A stretch of DNA of 64,000 bases, taken from contig DASPNP010000020.1 of assembly GCA_035626475.1 (NCBI GenBank), positions 1 to 64,000 on the forward strand. Reading direction: 5' to 3'. The notes beneath the pieces were generated by a model. It was not told the origin of the DNA. It worked only from the letters and a program-made list of their open reading frames with translations, and ran no database searches. Shown here in pieces: positions 45,673-53,400 of this stretch (position 1 is its first letter; each line of letters opens with the position of its first letter). The stretch comes from DASPKT01 sp035626475 (GTDB lineage: Bacteria; Pseudomonadota; Alphaproteobacteria; Azospirillales; Azospirillaceae). The position numbers were made by a program, and so were the translations under genes.

Positions 45673-47322
45673 ATGGCGATCAAGAGCATCAGGCAGAAGC
45701 TTCTCTGGCTGTTGCTGTTCGTCAATTTGACGAGCGCGGCCGCTTACACGTGGTTCGCCTACGAGAATTTGCGCAGCGCGGTGATCGAGAGCATCGACAA
45801 GCGCCTGCTCTCCGCCGCCTACGCCGCCGCGAAGATCACCACCCGCGCCTACCATGAACGCATCGAGGGGCCGGAATCGGTCAGCGAGGCGGACTACATG
45901 ACCATGCTGAAGCGGCTCAGCGAATACGCCGAGCAGACCGGCATGGTCTATGTCTACACCTACATGAAGCGGCCGGCCGACGGCATGGTGGTGATCGCCT
46001 CGACCAACGCCACCGACGCCGAACTCGACACCAACACCTACTCCCGCTTCTTCAAGCCCTATCCCGAGGCGCCCGAGCAGGTGCTGAAGGCGTTCGAGAC
46101 CGACGAGCCGCAGTTCGCCACCTACACCGATAGCTACGGCTCCTTCCGCTCCGTCTTCGTCCGGCTGCAGACCGACAGCGGCAAGGTCTTCGTCTCCGGC
46201 GCCGACTTCTCCATCGGCTTCGTGCAGGAGCTGCTGAACGGGGTGGTGCGCGATTCGGCGCTGATCGGCGGCACCGGCTTCATCATCTTCTTCCTGATCG
46301 GCTACGCCATGGTGGACCGGATCGTGCAGCCTCTGGCGGCGCTCACCGGGCACACCCGCGACATCGTGGCGGCCAACTTCCAGGTGCAGCCGAAGACGCT
46401 GGAGGCGCTGGAGAAGCTGCCCCGCGGCCGGCGCGACGAGGTGGGCGAGCTGGCGCACGCCATGGCCCACATGATGTCGACGCTCGAAACCTACATCGTG
46501 AACCTGCGGGAGACGACGACGGCGAAGGAGCGCGTCGAGGGCGAGCTGAACGCCGCCCGCGACATCCAGATGGGCATCCTGCCGCGCAACTTCCCGGCCT
46601 TCCCCGATCGGCACGAGTTCGACCTGCACGCCATCATGGAACCGGCCAAGCAGGTCGGCGGCGACCTGTACGACTTCTTCATGCTGGACGAGAACCGGCT
46701 GGTCTTCCTGGTCGGCGACGTCTCGGGCAAGGGCGTGCCGGCGGCGCTGTTCATGGCCGTCGCCAAGACCCTGTTCAAGAGCAACGCGACGCGCCCCGAC
46801 ATCACCATCGAGCGGGCGATCGAGCGGGTGAACGCGGAACTGGCGCAGGAGAACCCGTCGGCGCTGTTCATCACCGCCTGCGCCGGCATCATCGACCTGC
46901 GCACCGGCGACATCGAATATTGCGACGCCGGCCACGACCCGCCCTACATCCAGCGCGCCGACGGCACGATCGAGAAGATCAAGAAGGTCCCGGGCCTGGC
47001 GCTCTGCGTCTTCGAGGATTTCAGCTACACGATGGGCCGGCTGAAGCTGGAGCCGGGTGACGCGCTGGTGCTCTACACGGACGGCGTCACCGAGGCGCTG
47101 AACCTCGGCAACGAGGAGTTCACCAGCACCCGCATCGCCGAGGTTCTGGCCGGCCAGTCGACCGGCGCCGGCGCCACCGCCCTGAACGAGGCGATCCTGG
47201 GCGCGGTGAAGGATTTCGCCAACGGCGCCGAGCAGTCGGACGACATCACGCTGCTGGCGATCCGCTACCACGGGCCGGACGGGCAGGGGGCGCAGCGCGC
47301 CATGGAGACGGCGGCGGTCTGA
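45673..47322 (+). CDS. SpoIIE-family PP2C phosphatase with membrane sensor and HAMP
   Basis: The protein is 549 residues. TM1 is about 8-30, then a periplasmic sensor domain (YVYTYMKRPADGMVVIASTN), TM2 about 195-213, HAMP, and a complete SpoIIE-type phosphatase. All metal motifs are present: VGGDLYDFFML, VGDVSGKGVPAALFMA, LYTDGVTEALN and QSDDITLLAIRY. Such enzymes remove phosphate from STAS proteins and start the partner switch; the STAS protein at 34463 is the natural candidate. GGGGG lies just before ATG 45673. It is divergent from the NTT/HEAT operon over a 229-bp shared promoter region. The downstream end lies 24 bp before the second 87-bp palindrome. Confidence 0.94.
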   Translation: MAIKSIRQKLLWLLLFVNLTSAAAYTWFAYENLRSAVIESIDKRLLSAAYAAAKITTRAYHERIEGPESVSEADYMTMLKRLSEYAEQTGMVYVYTYMKRPADGMVVIASTNATDAELDTNTYSRFFKPYPEAPEQVLKAFETDEPQFATYTDSYGSFRSVFVRLQTDSGKVFVSGADFSIGFVQELLNGVVRDSALIGGTGFIIFFLIGYAMVDRIVQPLAALTGHTRDIVAANFQVQPKTLEALEKLPRGRRDEVGELAHAMAHMMSTLETYIVNLRETTTAKERVEGELNAARDIQMGILPRNFPAFPDRHEFDLHAIMEPAKQVGGDLYDFFMLDENRLVFLVGDVSGKGVPAALFMAVAKTLFKSNATRPDITIERAIERVNAELAQENPSALFITACAGIIDLRTGDIEYCDAGHDPPYIQRADGTIEKIKKVPGLALCVFEDFSYTMGRLKLEPGDALVLYTDGVTEALNLGNEEFTSTRIAEVLAGQSTGAGATALNEAILGAVKDFANGAEQSDDITLLAIRYHGPDGQGAQRAMETAAV

Positions 47323-47346
47323 ACCGCCGCAGGATCGACGAAACGC

Positions 47347-47433
47347 CCGTAGGTCGCATGGAGGCGGAGCCGGAATGCGACGTCGGCCCGGCCGGAGCAT
47401 GTCGCATTGCGCTCCGCTCCATGCGACCTACGG
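47347..47433. repeat. 87-bp palindromic repeat, copy 2
   Basis: Same length, arms and order as the copy at 24474-24560. The outer arms are identical, the differences lie in the loop region and a few inner positions. It again occupies a convergent junction, here between the SpoIIE-type phosphatase and the response regulator, and does not enter either coding region. The pattern suggests a dispersed palindromic element with a preference for gene ends. Confidence 0.85.
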
Positions 47434-47465
47434 CTGCCGTATCCTGCAGGAACCCCTGGCGGATG

Positions 47466-48212
47466 TCAGCCGATCGCCGCCGCGATGGCGTCGCGCGTGC
47501 AGTCAAGCACATGCTCGAGCTGGCGGCGTTCTTCGGGGCCCGGCACGGTTCCGGACAGCCGGCCGCACAGGGCCGCCAGCGCCATGGCGCCCAGCGCCGC
47601 GGCGTTGGTGCGGACGGATGCCAGCTCCTCGGAAGCCTGTACGGGGGAGGACGCGGCGGCGGCCGCGGCGATCCGTGCGGCCGCGTCGTCCAGGAACCCG
47701 TCGACCACGCGCCGCCCCGCCGCCGCCCCGACATCCGCCTGCAGCCGGTCGAACACGGCGCGGTCGAGGAGGGGCGCGGAGGCGGCCAGATGGCAGCCGC
47801 GCGCCAGGATCGCCCGCAGCTCCGCCACCGCCAGGGGCTTGGCCAGCAGATCGTCGAACCCTTCCGCCCGCAGCCGCTCAAGGTCGTAATTCAGCGTGTC
47901 GGCGGTGAAGGCGATGATGGGGATGGTCCGCCAGCAGCCGCCCTTGGCGCGGATCGCCCGGGTGGCGGCGATGCCGTCCATCTCCGGCATGTGCAGATCC
48001 ATCAGGATCAGGTCGACCTCACCGTCGCGCGCCGCCTCCAGCGCCTCCAGCCCGTTGCGCACAAGGCAGGGCCGGTGCCCCGCCCGCTCCACCAGCGTCG
48101 CGATCAGGAGCCGGTTGACCTCCTGGTCCTCGGCGATGAGCACGCGCAGCGGCGGCGGCGGTTCGGCCGTGCCCGGGGGCTTGGCCGCGATAGGTGAGTT
48201 GGTGGGCGTCAT
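47466..48212 (-). CDS. Response regulator with a C-terminal Hpt-like domain lacking its histidine
   Basis: A 248-residue protein. Residues about 22-138 form a CheY-like receiver (LIAEDQEVNR acidic pocket, phosphoacceptor Asp72 in LILMDLHMPEMDG, Lys125 in LLAKPL). Residues about 145-245 are helical and end like an Hpt domain: SVRTNAAALGA aligns with the H-x-L-K-G-x-x-x-x-L-G-A core, but the histidine position is Ala198. A phosphate relay through this domain is therefore unlikely. There is no DNA-binding output. The gene lies 98 bp downstream of the SemiSWEET-CheZ fusion on the same strand, so the receiver is a natural target for that phosphatase. Confidence 0.85.
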   Translation of the reverse strand: MTPTNSPIAAKPPGTAEPPPPLRVLIAEDQEVNRLLIATLVERAGHRPCLVRNGLEALEAARDGEVDLILMDLHMPEMDGIAATRAIRAKGGCWRTIPIIAFTADTLNYDLERLRAEGFDDLLAKPLAVAELRAILARGCHLAASAPLLDRAVFDRLQADVGAAAGRRVVDGFLDDAAARIAAAAAASSPVQASEELASVRTNAAALGAMALAALCGRLSGTVPGPEERRQLEHVLDCTRDAIAAAIG

Positions 48213-48310
48213 TAGCCGCCTGCGAGTGCCGAATGGGGACAAGAATACGCTTATCCAACCTTCGCGCCATCTGACCGTCGGGATATGACGATACGCACAT
48301 CTGCACGTAA

Positions 48311-48985
48311 TCAGTCGAAAAGACGGTCGATCTCGGTCTGGTCGATGCCGCGCTCGCCGGCCAGCGCCGGGCCCACCGCCTCGGTGCCGCGGGCGCCGCG
48401 CATGCGCGTCTGGGTCTTCTCCCAGACCTCGCGGATGCGGGGATTGCGGGCCTCGATGTACTGGAAGGTCTTCACCACCCGTGTGACGCGCTGGCCGCAT
48501 ATGTCCTGGAAATTGCAGGCCTCGAAGATGGCGAGGGTCTGCTCGTGCAGCCGCTCCAGCCTGGCGGCGGCCTCCGGGTCGCGGGCCAGCGGCTTCAGTT
48601 CGCCGATGATGCCCTCGATCGTCTCCGCCGCCAGCAGCATGCGGTTGCTGGCCGTCTCGGATTCGCGCACCACCTCGCGCAGCTCCTCGGTGATGGGGAC
48701 GAAGCGGTGGGCGTCGTCGCCGTAGCGCAGCTTCAGCGCCAGGATGAAGGCGGCGGTGGCGGCGGTCATGATCGTGGCGGCGACGGTCCAGCCCGAGCCG
48801 GACAGCGCCCCGTAGCCGCACCACAGCAGCTCGCCGGCGCAGAACAGGCTCCAGGTGCCGGTGGAGAGGTCGTGGGTGGAGCGCGACCGCAGCGACTTCA
48901 CCGCCTGCGGCAGCAGCGAGACGACGGAAACGACGGTCGCGGCGAAGCCGATGATCTCGGCGGTGTATGCCGGCAGCGCGGCCAT
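48311..48985 (-). CDS. SemiSWEET/PQ-loop membrane domain fused to a CheZ-like phosphatase
   Basis: A 224-residue protein with two unrelated halves. Residues about 8-87 form three membrane helices with GFAATVVSVVSLLPQAVKS and TGTWSLFCAGELLWCGYG, matching a SemiSWEET/PQ-loop unit, including the conserved Pro-Gln (26-27). Residues about 97-180 form the long helical hairpin of CheZ, with NFQDICGQRVTRVV carrying Asp161 and Gln165 in the spacing of CheZ's catalytic D-x-x-x-Q. The C terminus GIDQTEIDRLFD resembles the CheY-binding tail of CheZ and FliM peptides. This suggests a membrane-anchored phosphatase for a receiver domain, perhaps controlled by a small ligand such as a sugar. A response regulator gene lies directly downstream. 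Confidence 0.87.
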   Translation of the reverse strand: MAALPAYTAEIIGFAATVVSVVSLLPQAVKSLRSRSTHDLSTGTWSLFCAGELLWCGYGALSGSGWTVAATIMTAATAAFILALKLRYGDDAHRFVPITEELREVVRESETASNRMLLAAETIEGIIGELKPLARDPEAAARLERLHEQTLAIFEACNFQDICGQRVTRVVKTFQYIEARNPRIREVWEKTQTRMRGARGTEAVGPALAGERGIDQTEIDRLFD

Positions 48986-49008
48986 GGAAATTGTCCTGAA
49001 AACGCATC

Positions 49009-49039
49009 GGGCGCGGAACGGGGGAACCCGTCCGCGCCC
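49009..49039 (-). terminator. Probable terminator after the cytochrome operon
   Basis: GGGCGCGG (49009-49016) and CCGCGCCC (49032-49039) pair, with an inner ACGGG/CCCGT extension and one bulged base. On the minus strand a T-rich stretch (GTTTTC) follows about 6-10 nt later. It lies just after the last cytochrome gene and before the SemiSWEET-CheZ gene, so it probably ends or attenuates the operon. Confidence 0.6.
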
Positions 49040-49057
49040 GACCGGAAGGACCGCCCG

Positions 49058-50425
49058 TCAGAGGGCGGGGATGGAGGCGCGGAAGCTCTGCAGCGCCTGG
49101 GCGAAGGTCTGGGGCTTGTACTCCCCGTCCTTGGCGACGGCGCTGTAGCAGGCCTCGAGCGCGGCGGTCATGGTCTTGTGCTGGGCGGCGTCGACCATGT
49201 CCGACTTCCTCATCGTGTCGAGGATGGCGCCCAGCGCCATGGTCGCCTGCTCGGCCGAGGCGTAGTCCAGGTAGCCGCCGTCGATGCCGGCGGCGACGAC
49301 GCCGGTCAGCATCGCGCGGACGTCGCCCTGGTCGAATTCGCGGGCGGCGAAGGCCGCGGCCATCTTGTCGCCGACCTGGGCGGCCACCTTGGCGGCGGCC
49401 TCCATCTGCGCGCGGTCCTTGACGCTGGCGGCGTGGACGGCGCGGGTCTTCTCGACCAGCTCCTTCTCCAGCGCCGGGTTCACATGCCGGGCGAGCACGC
49501 GCAGCATCATGGTGTTGCCGTCATGGATGCGGATCACGCCCGGGCCGATGCCCTCGCTCTCGCGCGGGGCCCAGGCGACGTTGCTGGTCGGCGTGTGGCA
49601 GGCCTGGCAGTCGTACAGCACGAACTCCGGGAAGATGCCGTCATGGTTGCGCTTGGGGTCGGCGACCGCCTCCATCAGGCGGGTGTAGGCGATGGCCTGG
49701 CCGATGGCCCAGGTCTTCACGCCGTTGGCGACCACCTTGCGCTTCCGGTAGTCGTCGTCGATGCGGTAGTGCGCCGGCTGGATGGCGGTGAAGGTGTCCA
49801 GCTCGAAGCTCATGCGCGGATGGCCGGCGCCCATGATGCGGTGGGTGACGAAGCGGGTCTCGTCGCCGAAATGGCAGTTCATGCACATCTCGGCGCGCTT
49901 CACCGGCTCCTCGGTCGGGAACATGCCCGCCGCGACGTTCTGCGCGTGGGTGGCGCGGCCGGAGACGTGGATGCCCAGCCAGCGCTCGCCGCCGCCATGG
50001 CAGGCCTCGCAGCCCACGCCGTCGGAGATCTGGAACTGTGGGCCGCGCTGGGCCACGGGCACGTTGTCGGCGTGGCAGTCCAGGCAGACCTTGGCCTCGT
50101 GCGCGTTGGGCAGGCCGAGATTCTTGGCGATGCGCTTGCTCTCGGCCGAGAGCAGCGTCTGGTAGGCCTCGGCGTGGCTGTCCTTGGACTGCCACGTCGT
50201 GTACTCGTTCTGCAGCACGGTGCTGTCGCGCCAGGGCTCGACCGCGCCGTGGCAGGTGCTGCCGGCGCAGCTGGCGACGCCCAGATGGACGTCGGCCGCC
50301 TGCTGCGGGGTCGTCTCCTGACCCGCCTGCTGGGCCATCGCCGGCGTGGCAAGCAGCCCCGCGAGCATCAGGGCCGCCAGACCCCGGCCAATCCGCTCCA
50401 CCATCGCTGCGCTCCGCCTCGGCAT
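49058..50425 (-). CDS. Multiheme cytochrome c, c554-like
   Basis: A 455-residue exported cytochrome with a signal peptide ending PAMAQ-QAG. It has four CXXCH heme sites (CLDCH, CEACH, CMNCH, CQACH) and a first site, SCAGSTCHGA, which reads CX4CH. The order of the motifs and the spacing resemble the cytochrome c554/multiheme family. The C-terminal ~180 residues are helical and heme-free. The start at 50425 has a GGGGGG tract upstream; ATG 50404 is an alternative. It is the last gene of the operon, 68 bp after the decaheme gene, and could be the soluble periplasmic or outer-face electron carrier. Confidence 0.88.
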   Translation of the reverse strand: MPRRSAAMVERIGRGLAALMLAGLLATPAMAQQAGQETTPQQAADVHLGVASCAGSTCHGAVEPWRDSTVLQNEYTTWQSKDSHAEAYQTLLSAESKRIAKNLGLPNAHEAKVCLDCHADNVPVAQRGPQFQISDGVGCEACHGGGERWLGIHVSGRATHAQNVAAGMFPTEEPVKRAEMCMNCHFGDETRFVTHRIMGAGHPRMSFELDTFTAIQPAHYRIDDDYRKRKVVANGVKTWAIGQAIAYTRLMEAVADPKRNHDGIFPEFVLYDCQACHTPTSNVAWAPRESEGIGPGVIRIHDGNTMMLRVLARHVNPALEKELVEKTRAVHAASVKDRAQMEAAAKVAAQVGDKMAAAFAAREFDQGDVRAMLTGVVAAGIDGGYLDYASAEQATMALGAILDTMRKSDMVDAAQHKTMTAALEACYSAVAKDGEYKPQTFAQALQSFRASIPAL

Positions 50426-50493
50426 CGTCTCATCCCCCCAAAACCTGGTCCGCACGGTCAAGCCCCCGCTCCGTTGCGTCGTGCCATCTCGTC

Positions 50494-53400
50494 TCATTCC
50501 GCACCCCCCGCCGCCGGGACCGGCTTCGGCCCCGGGGCATTCACCGTCTGGGCGCCCGGGATGCGGCGGCTGCCCGGCTCGTCGGCCGGCGAGCGGTCGC
50601 GGCACCCCGTGCCCGGATATTCGCAGCCCGGCGGCTTCACCGCGTCGGGGCGCTGGCCCGGCTGGTCCGCCGGCGCCACCTCGCCGGGGGCGCGGCGGGT
50701 GCCGGCGCCGGGCGCGGGGGCCAGGTCGAGCTTGCGCGGGCCGGCCGGCCGGAAATCCGCCTGGCGGACCTCGTCGGTGACCGCCCAGGGCTTGCCGTCG
50801 GCGTCCAGGTAGAATTTCTGCATCTCCGGCAGGGTGAAGGGGCGCGAGCCCTTGCGTCCGAGCACGGCGATCTGGCCGCCGGTCTCGTCCACAGCGCGGT
50901 CGCGCTCCAGACCCTTCGCCACCGACTGCACCGGCCAGCGCGTACCGCGCCAGGCGATCAGCTCCGGCTTCGGGTCGGGGCTGAAGCCGTAGAAGTTCGG
51001 CTGGCTGGACGGCGAGGTCAGCTGCAGCACCTTCAGCCCGTTCCGGCCGTCCGCGACATAGGCGAACAGCGAGGCGTTGGTGGAGGCGACCGCCACGTCC
51101 CGGGCGTCGGTGATCTTCCCGCCGCCGTCGAACATCTGGTAGAGGCGCGGCGCCCGCGGCTTCTCCACGTCGATGATGGCGAGTCCCTCGGGCCCGTTGG
51201 CGACATAGGCGAAGGTGCGGGCCAGGTGCATCTTGCCGGCATGGCGCAGCGGCACGGCGGCGCCGTCGACGGTCTTCGGCTCCGACGGGTGCGTCACGTC
51301 CACCACCTTCAGCCCCTCGGCGTCGGTGACGAACAGGTAGCGGAACTGCACCGCCGTCGCCTGGGCGCCCTTGAAGGGCAGGGTGGCCAGCACGACCGGC
51401 TTCAGCGGATCGGCCATGTCGAGCACGACCACGCCCGCATCGGCCGCGATGTAGAAGATGCCGCCGGCGATGGTGATGTGGCGGGCGCCCTTCAGGATGC
51501 CGCCCTCGTTCCAGGTCAGCGCGCGCTCCAGGAAGTTGTTGCGCGGCTCGCCGTCGGCCAGCGTGTCGACGTTCACCGCGATCAGCCCTTCCTCCGCGTC
51601 CGTGACGAAGGCGTAGTGGTAGATCGGGTGGAAGGGCTGCTCCTGGTTCTCCACGCGCATCAGGTCGCCCTGGTTGCGCGTCGGCGCGATCGGCTGGTTG
51701 GTCGGCAGCGCCATGCAGGTGGCGTTCTTCGACGGCACATGCGTGTCGTGGCCCAGCGCCGAGAAGGGCGCGGTGATGATGCGGTCGGAGATGCCCTTGT
51801 TGGCGACCGAGGCGATGTCGTAGACGCGGAAGCCGCCCGTGCCCTCGGCGACGAACATGTACTCGCCGCGATGCTGCAGGCAGCCCACCACGCCGCCGGC
51901 GCCCTGCTCGACCGCATCGATGTCGGGGATGCCGCCGGTCCGCAGCTCGCGGCCGCGGTCCAGGTGCTGCTTGTAGAAGTCGGGGTAGGCGTAGCGGTGC
52001 AGGTAGCTGCCCACCACTGCCTGCGGCTCCGACCACTCGGTCACGCGGATGGCCTCGAAGCCGCCGCTGCCGTCCGAGCCGCCGCCGACATAGGCCTTGA
52101 AGCCCACGAAGTCGACGAACTTGGTCCCCTGCAGGAAGAGCTGCGCCATGATGGCGTTGTTGTCGTCCTTCTCCGACAGGTGGCAGTCGGTGCAGGTCTT
52201 GGTCTCGGTCTTGCGCTCGGTGTGCGGGAAGTGCGGCGCGAAGGCCTGGCTCGAGAAGCCCGAGGCGGCGATCGGCGGCTGCTGGATGTAGATCCGCTCG
52301 CGGTTGATGTTGGTCGAGGACAGGACCAGGGCCGAGCGCGAGGCGATGGGCGCGATCTGGCCGTTCTTGTCCGGGCTGTGCTTGCCCAGCTGGAACATGT
52401 CGTCGCGCGCCACCTGCGGGTTGTAGGTCGCGTAGTTGCGCGTCTCGCCGCCCTCGTAGCGGTGGACTTCCGTCTTCCAGTTCGCCTCGATCGGCAGGTG
52501 GCAGCCGCCGCAGCTGGTGGTCCAGGAGAGATGGCAGGTGAAGCAGGCCATCTCCTCGTCCTTGTGGGCGAGGCTGGCCTCCTCGATGCCGGGGCCCCAC
52601 TGCATCCTGGTGCCCTTGGACATCAGCTTGGCGCGCGCGGCCTTCTCATTGTACTGCGGGCTGGCCGGGTCGACCGTGTCCTTGACCAGGCTCATCTCCC
52701 ACTGGAGGTTCGGGTCGACGGCGGAGCGCTGGATCAGCTTGCCCTCGATCCACTCGAAGCGCTTGCGGCCGTCATCGTTGCGGATGGAGGTCAGATCCCA
52801 GCCGCCCGGACGCGCGGCGGGGCCGGTCGTCTTCAGGCTGGGATAGGCCTTGGCGGTGCCGTGGCAGTCCTTGCAGGTGATCTCGATGGCCGAGCTCACT
52901 TCGCTGTGCAGCATGCCGTTGCCGTGGCCGTCCTGGCTGAAGTGGCAGTCGACGCACTGCATGCCGACGTCCACATGGACCGACGACATGTGCACGGCCT
53001 TCTTCCACTTCTCCGGATCATCGGCGGCGATGACCTTGCCGTCCTTGTCCAGCAGGTTGCCCTTGCGGTCGCGCTTGTGGACGGCGCGGAAGTTCCAGCC
53101 ATGGCCGTGATAGTCGGCGAACTGGGTGTCCTTCAGCGTCGGGTTCAGGTCGCTGACATTCTTCAGGAACTCGACGTCGCCCCACTTGCCCAGCGGCGCC
53201 GCGCCCTCGGGGTTGCGGTCCAGCACCTCCCGCATCTCGTCATGCGTCGGGTACTTCTGCTTCTCGGGCCACATGGACGGCGCGTCGGACTCGTAGTCCC
53301 ACATCGTGTAGCCGAGATAGGTGTTCATGAAGAGGTTCGGCTGGTGCATGTGGCAGACCATGCACTGCGACGTCGGGATCTGCGAGGTGAAGCCGTGCTT

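Noticed and set aside
42342..45857. A 1171-codon plus-strand open frame opposite the NTT/HEAT gene
   Set aside because: Gln/Arg/His-rich antisense product without recognisable domains; the minus-strand protein has membrane, HEAT and cNMP domains.
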